Positions 44,168 through 53,721 of a stretch of 64,000 nt of DNA are shown here, one piece after another. A model generated the notes under the pieces. That model ran no database searches, was not told the DNA's origin, and worked only from the letters and a program-made list of their open reading frames with translations. The translations under genes and the position numbers were made by a program. The stretch is from positions 307,390-371,389 of the forward strand of contig NZ_JAEULM010000019.1 of the NCBI RefSeq assembly GCF_016793825.1, given 5' to 3'. The DNA comes from Sphingopyxis sp. GTDB taxonomy: Bacteria; Pseudomonadota; Alphaproteobacteria; Sphingomonadales; Sphingomonadaceae. How positions within the stretch are numbered: position 1 is the first letter of the stretch; each line of letters begins with the position of its first letter.

Positions 44168-46072
44168 ATGGCCAAAGTGATCGGGATCGACCTCGGCACC
44201 ACGAACAGCTGCGTCGCGGTGATGGAAGGCGGCAAGCCCAAGGTTATCGAAAATGTCGAAGGCACGCGCACGACGCCTTCGATCGTCGCCTTTGCGAAGG
44301 ACGGCGAACGCCTGATCGGCCAGCCGGCAAAGCGCCAGGCGGTCACCAATCCCGAAAACACGGTTTTCGCGGTCAAGCGCCTGATCGGCCGCCGTTTCGA
44401 CGATCCGCTGACCAAGAAGGACATGGAGCTCGTCCCCTACAGCATCACCAAGGGCAACAATGGCGACGCCTGGGTCAAGGCGGGCGGCGAAGATTATTCG
44501 CCATCGCAGATCAGCGCCTATATCCTCCAGAAGATGAAGGAAACCGCCGAGGCCTATCTCGGCGAAAAGGTCGAACAGGCAGTCATCACCGTTCCGGCCT
44601 ACTTCAACGACGCCCAGCGCCAGGCGACCAAGGACGCCGGCAAGATCGCCGGCCTCGAAGTGCTGCGCATCATCAACGAGCCGACCGCGGCGGCGCTGGC
44701 CTACGGCCTCGACAAGTCGGAGAACAAGACCATCGCGGTCTATGACCTTGGCGGCGGCACCTTCGACATCTCGATCCTGGAGGTCGGCGACGGCGTGTTC
44801 GAGGTGAAGTCGACCAACGGCGACACCTTCCTGGGCGGTGAAGACTTCGACTCGAAGGTCGTCGAATATCTCGCCGACACGTTCAAGAAGGACGAAGGCA
44901 TCGATCTGCGCGGCGATAAACTCGCATTGCAGCGGCTGAAGGAAGCCGCCGAAAAGGCGAAGATCGAACTGTCGTCGGCGGCGACGACCGAGGTCAACCT
45001 GCCCTTCATCACCGCCGACGCGAGCGGTCCGAAGCATCTGGTCAAGACGATCACCCGCGCCGATCTGGAAAAGCTGGTCGAGGACCTCGTCAAGCGCACG
45101 CTGGAGCCGTGCAAGAAGGCGATCAAGGATTCGGGTGTCAGCGCCAGCGACATCGACGAAATCGTGCTCGTCGGCGGCATGACCCGCATGCCGCGCGTCC
45201 GCGAAGTCGTGAAGGATTTCTTCGGCAAGGAACCGCACACCGGCGTGAACCCCGACGAAGTCGTCGCGATCGGCGCCGCGATCCAGGCGGGCGTGCTGCA
45301 GGGCGACGTCAAGGACGTGCTGCTGCTCGACGTGACCCCGCTGAGCCTCGGCATCGAGACGCTGGGCGGCGTGTTCACGCGCATGATCGACCGCAACACC
45401 ACCATCCCGACCAAGAAATCGCAGGTCTATTCGACCGCCGACGACAATCAGTCGGCGGTGACGATCCGCGTCTTCCAGGGCGAGCGCGAAATGGCCGCCG
45501 ACAATAAGGCCTTGGGTCAATTCGACCTCGTCGGCATCCCGCCCGCCCCGCGCGGCGTGCCGCAGATCGAGGTGACCTTCGACATCGACGCCAACGGCAT
45601 CGTGTCGGTCCACGCCAAGGACAAGGGCACCGGCAAGGAGCAGCAGATCAAGATCCAGGCGTCGGGCGGCCTCAGTGACGCCGACATCGACCAGATGGTC
45701 AAGGATGCCGGGCAGTTCGCCGAGGAAGACAAGGCGCGCCGCGAGGCGGCCGAGGCGAAGAACAACGCCGAAAGCCTGATCCACTCGACCGAAAGCCAGC
45801 TGCGCGAGCATGGCGACAAGGTCGACGCGAGCCTGAAGGCCGAGATCGAGGCGGCGGTGGCCGAGGCCAAGACCGCGGTCGAAGGCGGCGACGCGACCGC
45901 CATGACCGAGAAATCGACGGCGCTGGCGCAGGTTGCGATGAAGCTGGGCCAGGCGATCTACGAGCAGGAGCAGCAGGCCGCAGCGTCCCCCAGCGCCGAT
46001 GGCGAAGCTCCGAAAGCCGACGAAGACGTCGTCGACGCCGAATTCTCGGAAGTCGAAGACGACAAGAAATAG
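44168..46072 (+). CDS. dnaK: Molecular chaperone DnaK (Hsp70)
   Basis: ATP-dependent Hsp70 chaperone, 634 residues, family length. The actin-like ATPase domain begins [36 protein letters not shown] and [14 protein letters not shown] are standard. The substrate-binding domain begins [16 protein letters not shown], and the C-terminus has the acidic [11 protein letters not shown] end. A heat-shock type promoter lies upstream. dnaJ follows after 120 bases that contain two palindromic repeats. Confidence 0.98.
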   Translation: MAKVIGIDLGTTNSCVAVMEGGKPKVIENVEGTRTTPSIVAFAKDGERLIGQPAKRQAVTNPENTVFAVKRLIGRRFDDPLTKKDMELVPYSITKGNNGDAWVKAGGEDYSPSQISAYILQKMKETAEAYLGEKVEQAVITVPAYFNDAQRQATKDAGKIAGLEVLRIINEPTAAALAYGLDKSENKTIAVYDLGGGTFDISILEVGDGVFEVKSTNGDTFLGGEDFDSKVVEYLADTFKKDEGIDLRGDKLALQRLKEAAEKAKIELSSAATTEVNLPFITADASGPKHLVKTITRADLEKLVEDLVKRTLEPCKKAIKDSGVSASDIDEIVLVGGMTRMPRVREVVKDFFGKEPHTGVNPDEVVAIGAAIQAGVLQGDVKDVLLLDVTPLSLGIETLGGVFTRMIDRNTTIPTKKSQVYSTADDNQSAVTIRVFQGEREMAADNKALGQFDLVGIPPAPRGVPQIEVTFDIDANGIVSVHAKDKGTGKEQQIKIQASGGLSDADIDQMVKDAGQFAEEDKARREAAEAKNNAESLIHSTESQLREHGDKVDASLKAEIEAAVAEAKTAVEGGDATAMTEKSTALAQVAMKLGQAIYEQEQQAAASPSADGEAPKADEDVVDAEFSEVEDDKK

Positions 46073-46095
46073 GACACGCACGCACCGCCGCGGTC

Positions 46096-46180
46096 ATAAA
46101 TGGGGACTGTCCCTATTTATCGGGCGCGGCGGCAGCGGCAAATTTGGAACAGGGGATAAATAGGGACTGTCCCTATTTAT
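46096..46180. repeat. Pair of 25-base palindromes between dnaK and dnaJ
   Basis: Two copies, 46096-46120 and 46156-46180, exactly 60 bases apart. The second has perfect 12-base arms ATAAATAGGGAC and GTCCCTATTTAT around one T; the first differs by one base. They resemble REP elements associated with IS200-like RAYT transposases (established type), but no transposase gene is present here. Confidence 0.85.
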
Positions 46181-46192
46181 GGATGAGACGCC

Positions 46193-47320
46193 ATGTCGCT
46201 CGACATCGATTATTACGAACTGCTCGAAGTCGAGCGCACGGCCGACGATGCGACGCTGAAGGCGAGCTATCGCAAGCTCGCGATGAAATATCATCCCGAC
46301 AAGAATCCGGGGTGCGGCGACAGCGAGGCGCGCTTCAAGGCGATCAGCGAAGCCTATGACTGCCTGAAGGACCCGCAGAAGCGGGCCGCCTATGACCGGT
46401 TCGGCAAGGAAGGCGTGCGCGGCGCGGGCGGCTTCGGCAGCGGCAATGGCGCCGAATTCGGCGACATCGGCGATATTTTCGAATCGATCTTCGGCTCGGC
46501 CTTCGGCGGCGGGCGCCAGCAGCGCGGCCCGGCGCGCGGCGCCGACCTGCGCTATGACATGGAAATCCGGCTCGAGGATGCCTTCACCGGCGTGACCCGC
46601 GAAATCCAGGTCGATGTCGCGGCGCGCTGCGACATCTGCGACGGATCGGGCGCCAAGCCCGGCACCAGCACCCACCGCTGCACAACCTGCGCCGGCCATG
46701 GCAAGGTGCGTGCGCAGCAGGGTTTCTTCATGGTCGAGCGCACCTGCCCGCAATGCCAGGGATCGGGCGAGGTCATCGCCGATCCGTGCGGCACCTGCCA
46801 TGGCGAGGGCCGCGTCGACCGGCGCAAGACGCTGACCGTCAACATCCCCGCGGGGGTCGACGAGGGCACGCGCATCCGACTGTCGGGCGAGGGCGAGAGC
46901 GGCGCGCGCGGTGCGGCGCCGGGCGACCTTTACATCTTCCTGCACATGGCGCGGCACAAGGTGTTCGAGCGCGAGGGCACGGCGCTGTTCACCCGCGCCC
47001 CGATCAGCTTCACCACCGCCGCGCTGGGCGGCGAGATCGGCATCCCCGGGCTCGACGGCGCCAAGCACGACATCCGCATCCCCGCCGGCATCCAGTCGGG
47101 CAAGCAACTGCGCCAGCGCGGCGCCGGCATGCCGGTGCTCAACGGCCGCGGGCACGGCGACCTGGTCGTCCAGATCGACGTCGAGACGCCGACGAAACTG
47201 ACCGCGCGGCAGAAGGAACTGCTCGCCGAGTTCCGCGCGACCGAGACCGGCGACGAATGCCCCGCAAGCCAGGGCTTTTTCGGGCGGATCAAGGATATGT
47301 GGGACGATCTGACCGATTGA
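46193..47320 (+). CDS. dnaJ: Co-chaperone DnaJ (Hsp40)
   Basis: Stimulates DnaK ATPase and delivers substrates; 375 residues. The J-domain has the HPD motif in KYHPDKNPG, followed by a Gly/Phe region (about 75-110). All four CxxCxGxG zinc repeats are present (CDICDGSG, CTTCAGHG, CPQCQGSG, CGTCHGEG). The C-terminal substrate and dimer domains are complete. It shares an operon with dnaK, though the palindromes between them could change message levels. Confidence 0.98.
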   Translation: MSLDIDYYELLEVERTADDATLKASYRKLAMKYHPDKNPGCGDSEARFKAISEAYDCLKDPQKRAAYDRFGKEGVRGAGGFGSGNGAEFGDIGDIFESIFGSAFGGGRQQRGPARGADLRYDMEIRLEDAFTGVTREIQVDVAARCDICDGSGAKPGTSTHRCTTCAGHGKVRAQQGFFMVERTCPQCQGSGEVIADPCGTCHGEGRVDRRKTLTVNIPAGVDEGTRIRLSGEGESGARGAAPGDLYIFLHMARHKVFEREGTALFTRAPISFTTAALGGEIGIPGLDGAKHDIRIPAGIQSGKQLRQRGAGMPVLNGRGHGDLVVQIDVETPTKLTARQKELLAEFRATETGDECPASQGFFGRIKDMWDDLTD

Positions 47321-47327
47321 GATGTTT

Positions 47328-47504
47328 CCCTCTCCCCTTGAGGGAGAGGGTTGCGCAGGCTTGGCGGCTTGCTGCCTAGCCGAAGCTGGGTGAGGGGTTG
47401 CGGTCCAAAGGACCGCGCGAGCTTCGCCCGCAACCCCTCATCCAGGTCCGGCCAGTTCGCTGCGCTCACAAGCCTCCCTATCCTTCTCCCTCAAGGGGAG
47501 AAGG
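47328..47504. repeat. Nested palindromic intergenic element (MITE-like)
   Basis: A 177-base element between convergent dnaJ and the patatin gene. Outer units (47328-47350 and 47482-47504) are palindromes built on CTCCCCTTGAGGGAG and are inverted copies of each other. Inner arms TGAGGGGTTGCGG (47391-47403) and CCGCAACCCCTCA (47428-47440) are a perfect 13-bp inverted repeat, with a CGGTCC/GGACCG stem inside. No reading frame of interest. Confidence 0.82.
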
Positions 47505-47506
47505 AA

Positions 47507-49855
47507 TTAACGACTGCCGATCTCCACTCTCAATTCCGCGACCAGCGCCGCCACGCGCGGTAATCGCGCTTCCTCTTCGTCGAGAATCGCGTGGAAGGCG
47601 CGGCGCTTGATGGCCGCCAGTTCCTCGCTCGCCAGCGCGCCGTCGCCGGTCACGCTCGAACTCACGATGTCGATCAGCCGGTCGGCGCCGTGGAGGCGGC
47701 CCCACAGATAGTCGTTCTCGCGGTAGGCGCGGCTGAAGAAGGCGCCGAAGCTGTTGAATTCGATGCCCTTGAGCATCGCCGCGGCGCCGCCAGTGCGGAT
47801 CGCAGTCGCGTCGGACGGCGAGATGCGGTCGATCTTGATCGGGTCGAATTCGTCGAACCCCTCCCCTTGGAGCAGCGGCAGCGTCGCGATGTCGTAGAAG
47901 GGATAACCGAGATAGGCGAGCAACAGCGCGCGGCGGTCGTCTTTGGGGAGCGCGCCCAGCCCGTCGGCGATCAGCGCGTCGGCGGCGGCATCGGCGCCGA
48001 TCAGGTCGCGGCGCGCGGCGATCACATCGATCCATGCCGCGGCATCGGCATCGACGGGCAGATCGAGGTCGGCGAACCAGGCGTCGCCCTCGCGCTCGAG
48101 ATACACGCCGAGCGCATCGTAGATGGTGTCGCGCATCGCATCGCACGCCGGATCGCGCGTATCGCGCCGGGCCTCGACCAGCCGGTCGAGTTCGCGCGCG
48201 AGGAAGCGCAGGCGCCGGACACGAAAGCCGAGGTCGTGGGTGCGGAAAAACACCACCGCGTCGTCGCTCGCGCCCGCGCCGCGCTTGCCGGCGATGCGAT
48301 CGAGACCCCGCGCGCGCACTTCGTCCCAGATGTGCTGGCGGCGGTTGCGGCGGTGGATGTCGCCTTCGGGGGGCGCCAGCCGGTCGATCACGCCGACCAG
48401 TTCCTCGACCATCGCCGACAGCTTGAGATGCCCATAGGGCGAGAAAGCGAAACCCGCACGTTCGGCGGCCTGATCCTGCGCCTTGGCACGCCATTTCTGC
48501 AATCGCGCGGTCGTCGGCGTATCGAGGAAGAAGGTGGTGCCGAACAGCGCCGCCACCTGCTCCTCGACCTCGACCTTCATCGCATCGACGATATGCTGCA
48601 TGCGGCGAATACGGCGCGACATGCCCTCGATCGCCTCGACATTGTCGCGGATCGGCTGTTCGCGCGGGATTTCGGACAGCGCGCCGAGGATCGTCGAGAG
48701 GAAGCCGGGCAGGCGCGGCCCCTCGCCCTCCGCCGTCTCGCCGGGCCGCCCGAAACTGATCGCGCGGAAATCGGGCTTGGGATCGATGTAGATGAAACGC
48801 CGGTCGATCTCGCGCCGCGCCGGGCGCTGTTTCAGCGCCGCGATCGCAGGGCGGAAGGGCGCGTTGGCGAGTACCGACCCGTCGATCAGCACGCGGTCGG
48901 CGGGGTCGGCCTCGCCCGCCGCGGGCAATTGCGTGGTCAGGAACGCGTCGCGGCCGGGCCAGGCCAGGACGCGCTTTTCGAGCACCCGGTCGAGTTCGCG
49001 CAGCGTGAAGGGCGGAAAGGCACCGGGGAAGCTGGCGGTCGCGCGCGCCGCGGCGGCGAGCGCCGGCACGTCGTCCAACTGGCGAGCGCCGCGGTCGTCC
49101 TGGCGGAAGCGCATGACCAGCCGATGCTCATGCTCGCTGACCCGCGCCGGGCTGTTGAGCGCGAGCGAAACATGATGGCCGGCGAAATCGGTGACCGAGA
49201 CGAACAGGTCGACCGGCTGGCCCGCGGGCACCAGCACCGGGCCGCGCGGTCCCCGGTCCATCGCGTCGAACGCGTCGAGCAGCAGGTTCGAGAAGGTCTC
49301 GCCGCCGAAGGGCGGCTCGAACCAGCGCGCGCGCACGAAGCGCGACAGCTTGGCGCGCACCTCGTCCTGCGCGCCCTCGCCCACGGTGCGGTCGATGACA
49401 TTGCCGCGCTTCTTCATCATCCAGCCGGCGATCGGCACCGCCCAGAATTTGGTGGCCGCCGACAGCGGCCGGGCGTCGGGGTCGATCAGACGATCGACAT
49501 CGGCGTCGTCGAGCCACAGTTCGGTGAGCGGGTCGAGCGACTGGCCGGTGGCGAGCGCGCGGGCGAGGAAGATACCGTTGATCCCGCCCGCACTCGCGCC
49601 TGCAACGATGTCTGCGAGGACGCGGAGGCGGATATGGCCGCGCTCGGCGAGCGCGGCGAGCAGGTCGCGATAGACGGTGCCGACACCGCCGAGCGGACCG
49701 CCGTCGTGAAAGGCGCGCGAGGCCGCAGCGAGCCGCCACACCTCCTTGGTGATGCCGTGCATATAAACGGCGAGGCTGATGCCGCCGTAGCAAATCAGGG
49801 CGAACCGCAGTTCCTTCTCGCGCATGAGCGCGTGATAGCGCGCTTTGCGGGGCAT
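47507..49855 (-). CDS. Patatin-like phospholipase domain protein
   Basis: A 782-residue protein of the large patatin-related family. Near the N-terminus ALICYGGISLAVYMHG gives the oxyanion-type glycine run, IVAGASAGGING contains the nucleophile elbow G-x-S-x-G, and LIDGSVLANAPF supplies the catalytic-dyad D-G. The remaining 450 residues are a helical region without known domains. No signal peptide. The ATG at 49855 is preferred because AAGGGCG precedes it; an ATG at 49825 has no such site. Substrate, probably a phospholipid, is unproven. It is divergent from priA by only 64 bases. Confidence 0.9.
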   Translation of the reverse strand: MPRKARYHALMREKELRFALICYGGISLAVYMHGITKEVWRLAAASRAFHDGGPLGGVGTVYRDLLAALAERGHIRLRVLADIVAGASAGGINGIFLARALATGQSLDPLTELWLDDADVDRLIDPDARPLSAATKFWAVPIAGWMMKKRGNVIDRTVGEGAQDEVRAKLSRFVRARWFEPPFGGETFSNLLLDAFDAMDRGPRGPVLVPAGQPVDLFVSVTDFAGHHVSLALNSPARVSEHEHRLVMRFRQDDRGARQLDDVPALAAAARATASFPGAFPPFTLRELDRVLEKRVLAWPGRDAFLTTQLPAAGEADPADRVLIDGSVLANAPFRPAIAALKQRPARREIDRRFIYIDPKPDFRAISFGRPGETAEGEGPRLPGFLSTILGALSEIPREQPIRDNVEAIEGMSRRIRRMQHIVDAMKVEVEEQVAALFGTTFFLDTPTTARLQKWRAKAQDQAAERAGFAFSPYGHLKLSAMVEELVGVIDRLAPPEGDIHRRNRRQHIWDEVRARGLDRIAGKRGAGASDDAVVFFRTHDLGFRVRRLRFLARELDRLVEARRDTRDPACDAMRDTIYDALGVYLEREGDAWFADLDLPVDADAAAWIDVIAARRDLIGADAAADALIADGLGALPKDDRRALLLAYLGYPFYDIATLPLLQGEGFDEFDPIKIDRISPSDATAIRTGGAAAMLKGIEFNSFGAFFSRAYRENDYLWGRLHGADRLIDIVSSSVTGDGALASEELAAIKRRAFHAILDEEEARLPRVAALVAELRVEIGSR

Positions 49856-49919
49856 GGCGACGCCCTTGCCCGCAACCGCTTTCCTATTTTACCCGCCGCC
49901 CTATATCCTGCGCAGCCCC

Positions 49920-52088
49920 ATGACCCGCGCCCGCGTCCTCCTCCTCACCGCCGCCCTCGGCCCGCTCGACTATCGTGTGCCCTATGGCAGCGAAGCGCCG
50001 CTCGGCAGCGTCGTCGTCGCGCCGCTCGGCCCGCGCAAGATGGGCGGCGTGGTGTGGGAGGACAGTGCGTTCGGCGCGCCCGAGGCGGTCGGCGACAATC
50101 GCCTGCGCAACCTTTACGAGGTCGTGCCCGTCCCCCCGGTGCCCGCGCCGCTGCGCCGCCTGGTCGAATGGACGAGCGACTATTATCTCGCGCCGCCGGG
50201 CGCGGTGCTGCGCATGGTGCTGCCCGGCGCCGCCTTTTCGGACGCGCGCCGCCCGATCGTCGAATATCGCGCCACCGGCGAAACTCCCATGCGCATGACG
50301 CCGCAGCGGACGGTCGCGCTCGAAAAGATCGGCGAGCGGCAGGGCATGGTGCGCGAGCTCGCGGCGCTCGCCGAGGTCAGCGACGCGGTGATCCGCGGGC
50401 TCGTCAATGTCGGCGCGCTCGAAGCGGTCAGTGTGTCGGCCGACGCGCCCTACCCCGAACCCGACCCGGGCTTCGCGCCGCCCGAACTTTCGGACGAACA
50501 GACCGCGGCGGCGGCCGAGCTCCGGGGCGCCGTCACCGCCGCGAAATTCGAGACGCTGCTGCTCGACGGCGTCACCGGGTCGGGCAAGACCGAAGTCTAT
50601 ATGGAAGCGATCGCCGCCGCGCTCGACGCGGGGCGGCAGACACTCGTCCTGCTCCCCGAAATCGCGCTCACCGAACCGATGCTGACGCGCTTCGCGGCGC
50701 GCTTCGGCTGCGAGCCGGTGCCCTGGCATTCGGGCCTGCGTGCGACCGAGCGCCGCCGCGCCTGGCACGCCATTGCCAGCGGCGAGGCGAAGATCGTCGT
50801 GGGCGCGCGCTCGGCGCTGTTCCTGCCCTATGCCAACCTCGGCCTGATCGTCGTCGACGAGGCGCATGAGACGAGCTTCAAGCAGGAGGATGGCGTCCAT
50901 TATCACGCGCGCGACGTCGCGGTGATGCGCGGGCATTTCGAGGGGCTGCCCGTCGTACTCGCGAGCGCGACCCCGGCGCTCGAAAGCCTCGCGATGGTCG
51001 AGGCGGGGCGCTACCGCCATATCAAGCTGCCCGCGCGCTTCGGCGGCGCGACCCTGCCCGACCTCGCCGCGATCGACATGCGGCAGGATCCGCCCGACCG
51101 CGGCACCTGGCTTTCTCCGCCGCTGGTCGCAGCGCTCGCCGACCGATTGCACAAGGGCGAGCAGAGCCTGCTGTTCCTCAACCGCCGCGGCTTCGCGCCG
51201 CTGACGCTCTGCCGCACCTGCGGGCATCGCATCCAGTGCCCGAACTGTACCGCCTGGATGGTCGAGCACCGGCTGGTCCACCGCCTCGCCTGCCACCATT
51301 GCGGCCATGTCATGCCCCCGCCGCGGCTCTGCCCCGAATGCGAGGACGAGGACAGCCTGGTCGCCTGCGGCCCCGGGGTCGAGCGCGTCGCCGACGAGGT
51401 GGCGCTGCGTTTTCCCGAGGCGCGCGTCGCGATCGTCACCTCGGACACCTTGTGGTCGCCGGCGAAAGCAGCGGAGTTCGTCGACAATGTCGAGGGCGGA
51501 CTGGTCGACATCATCATCGGGACGCAGCTCGTCACCAAGGGCTATCATTTCCCGAGCCTGACGCTCGTCGGCGTGGTTGACGCCGACCTCGGCCTCGACG
51601 GCGGCGATTTGCGCGCGTCCGAGCGCACTTTCCAGCAGATCGCGCAGGTCGCGGGGCGCGCCGGGCGCGGGGTCAAACCGGGGGCAGTGCTGATCCAGAC
51701 GCGCGTGCCCGAGGCGCCGGTGATGACGGCGCTGGTCGCGAACGACCGCGACGGTTTCTACGCCGCCGAGGCCGCGGCGCGAAAATTCGCCGGCGCGCCG
51801 CCCTATGGCCGCTTCGCCGCGCTGGTCATTTCGTCCGAGGATATCGAGATCGCGCGCGGGGTCGCGCAAAGGCTGGGAGCTAAGGCGCCGGTGGCAGAAG
51901 GCCTCGCGGTCTATGGCCCGGCGCCTGCCCCGCTCGCGATGCTGCGCGGCCGCCACCGCTTCCGCCTGCTGCTCCACGCGCCGCGCAGTTTCGACCTGCA
52001 GGGCACGATCCGCGACTGGGTCGCGCGCATCGACTGGCCCAGCAAGGCGCGGCTCGCGATCGACATCGATCCCTATAGCTTTGTATAA
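49920..52088 (+). CDS. priA: Primosomal protein N' (replication restart helicase PriA)
   Basis: 3'-5' helicase that restarts stalled replication forks; 722 residues. An N-terminal 3' DNA-binding domain begins ARVLLLTAALGPLDYRVP. Then LLLDGVTGSGKTEVYM (Walker A), VDEAHE (motif II), and the eight-cysteine zinc region beginning CRTCGHRIQCPNC and ending CPEC follow. IGTQLVTKGYHF and QVAGRAGRG are motifs V and VI. The ATG at 49920 is chosen at the start of homology. The upstream space is only 64 bases and is shared with the divergent gene. Confidence 0.96.
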   Translation: MTRARVLLLTAALGPLDYRVPYGSEAPLGSVVVAPLGPRKMGGVVWEDSAFGAPEAVGDNRLRNLYEVVPVPPVPAPLRRLVEWTSDYYLAPPGAVLRMVLPGAAFSDARRPIVEYRATGETPMRMTPQRTVALEKIGERQGMVRELAALAEVSDAVIRGLVNVGALEAVSVSADAPYPEPDPGFAPPELSDEQTAAAAELRGAVTAAKFETLLLDGVTGSGKTEVYMEAIAAALDAGRQTLVLLPEIALTEPMLTRFAARFGCEPVPWHSGLRATERRRAWHAIASGEAKIVVGARSALFLPYANLGLIVVDEAHETSFKQEDGVHYHARDVAVMRGHFEGLPVVLASATPALESLAMVEAGRYRHIKLPARFGGATLPDLAAIDMRQDPPDRGTWLSPPLVAALADRLHKGEQSLLFLNRRGFAPLTLCRTCGHRIQCPNCTAWMVEHRLVHRLACHHCGHVMPPPRLCPECEDEDSLVACGPGVERVADEVALRFPEARVAIVTSDTLWSPAKAAEFVDNVEGGLVDIIIGTQLVTKGYHFPSLTLVGVVDADLGLDGGDLRASERTFQQIAQVAGRAGRGVKPGAVLIQTRVPEAPVMTALVANDRDGFYAAEAAARKFAGAPPYGRFAALVISSEDIEIARGVAQRLGAKAPVAEGLAVYGPAPAPLAMLRGRHRFRLLLHAPRSFDLQGTIRDWVARIDWPSKARLAIDIDPYSFV

Positions 52089-52159
52089 CCACACCAGTGC
52101 TTTACAGAGCCGAAGCGCGCTGGCAGCATCGTCCGATCAAGGGGCGGGGGCGCAGCAGT

Positions 52160-53713
52160 ATGAGCAAAACCGGTTTGGGCCGGATGGCCGGAATCGCGAT
52201 GGTCGGCAAAAGCGTGACGGGCGGCAGCTGGATCGCTCCGCTGTTCGCCCTGGCGGTGCTCCTGCTGCTGTTTCAGCCGCAAGCCGCCCGCGCCGAATGG
52301 CATCGGATCGAAACGCCGGAATTCGCCCTTCAGGCCGATATGGAGCCGGAGGCGATCCGAACGCTGGGGGTGCAATTGCTCGACCTCGACCTGCTGTTGA
52401 GGCAGATGTTCGGCGTTTCCGGTCCCGGTCGGGGGCGTCGGGTCGAAATGATCGTCTATGGCGACCATGCCCAGCTGATGGCCGAAGCGGGATTGCCCGG
52501 CTTTGCCGCAGGTTTTTTCAACGCCAATCCGGTGGAGAATTTCATCCTGTTGCCCGCGACGGATCGAGGCGATGATGGCTTCGATCCGGTCGCAACGCTG
52601 CGACACGAATATACGCATTATTTCATGCTGCGGCACGTCGGCAATCGGCAGCCGGGGTGGTTTATGGAGGGGGCCGCGTCCTTCTTCGAGACGGCGTATC
52701 GCTCCGCTGACGACACCATGCGCTATGGCGCGGCGCCCCCGCAAATCGTCGCCTTCCTCAACGATGTCGGCGGCACCACCTTCGACCAGCTCGAACAGCC
52801 TTCCGGCCTTCGTCATGATGTGGAGAAGATGGGCCGCTTCTATGCGCAGGGCTGGCTGACCACGCACCACCTCTATATGGGCGGCGAGCAGGCGCCGAAT
52901 ATTCGCGCCTATCTGGATGCGATGGAAAAGAGCGGCAAGGCCGACGCATCGCTGTTCACGGGCGGCGCCGCGCAGTTCGACCGCGATCTCGATGCCTGGT
53001 TCACCGCCGGCGTTCCGCCCGAGAAGATCGTCGCCATGCCGCCCGCCGACGCATCGACCATTCGGCTACGCGCCTTGACCTCGGGCGAGATCGCGCTGAT
53101 CGGCATGCGGCTCGAATTTTATCGTCAATCGTCGAAAGTCAGCAATTTCTCCACGGGGGTGAAGGCGCAGGAAGCGTTTCTGACCCGCATCGGCGAGATC
53201 GTCGCGGCGCACCCCGGCGACCCGGTGGTCGGCGCCTTCTCCGTCAAGATGCTGCTCGCGCTCGATAGCGGACACAGCAGTGCCTCCGACCTCGAGACGC
53301 TACTCGATCCCGTGGGGACCACGACCGACGACAGGATATTGCGCGCGCGGGTGATGACGCGCGGCGCCGACGAGGGTCCCCCGGCAGAATTCCAGGGTCG
53401 GATCGCTTCCGCCCGCAGGATCCTCGACGAGATATTGCGTCAGGACCCCGGCAACGTCGATGCACTGTACGCGACCTTCGAGAATATCCGCGAGGACGAG
53501 GGCGCATCGGACGCGGCGATCATTTATCTGGCCAAGGCGCTGGCGATCGATCCCAACAATGGGGCATGGCTGATGGAGTTGCTCGAACTCTACCTGCGCG
53601 ACGGGCGGAAAAAGGATGCCGTCGCGCTGCTACGGCCCGTCGCGAACATGCCGCATGGCGGGCCGGAGGTCGAAGAGGCGGCGGCCCAGATCAAATCGCT
53701 CGGCGGATTATAG
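52160..53713 (+). CDS. HExxH-TPR metallopeptidase-like exported protein (copy 1)
   Basis: A 517-residue protein. A signal peptide or anchor (about 26-45, ending ARA-EWH) precedes a putative zinc-peptidase domain with HEYTH at 149-153 and a WFMEG (E170) third-ligand segment. The C-terminal 150 residues contain TPR-like helices (AIIYLAKALAIDPNNGAWLMELLELYLRDGRK). It has the same architecture, signal cleavage region and HEY-H-FML core as the gene at 54592-56190, so they are paralogues (DUF1570-like). Substrate unknown. The start (ATG 52160) has only a weak ribosome-binding site; 52184 is an alternative. Confidence 0.82.
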   Translation: MSKTGLGRMAGIAMVGKSVTGGSWIAPLFALAVLLLLFQPQAARAEWHRIETPEFALQADMEPEAIRTLGVQLLDLDLLLRQMFGVSGPGRGRRVEMIVYGDHAQLMAEAGLPGFAAGFFNANPVENFILLPATDRGDDGFDPVATLRHEYTHYFMLRHVGNRQPGWFMEGAASFFETAYRSADDTMRYGAAPPQIVAFLNDVGGTTFDQLEQPSGLRHDVEKMGRFYAQGWLTTHHLYMGGEQAPNIRAYLDAMEKSGKADASLFTGGAAQFDRDLDAWFTAGVPPEKIVAMPPADASTIRLRALTSGEIALIGMRLEFYRQSSKVSNFSTGVKAQEAFLTRIGEIVAAHPGDPVVGAFSVKMLLALDSGHSSASDLETLLDPVGTTTDDRILRARVMTRGADEGPPAEFQGRIASARRILDEILRQDPGNVDALYATFENIREDEGASDAAIIYLAKALAIDPNNGAWLMELLELYLRDGRKKDAVALLRPVANMPHGGPEVEEAAAQIKSLGGL

Positions 53714-53721
53714 GCCAGCCC

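Noticed and set aside
44132-46081. Long minus-strand frame opposite dnaK
   Set aside because: Antisense shadow of a perfectly conserved dnaK; no ribosome-binding site and no homology features.
47591-50869. Very long plus-strand open frame opposite the patatin gene and running into priA
   Set aside because: Low-complexity Arg/Ala translation with no motif, while both overlapping genes have intact catalytic motifs and fitting starts.
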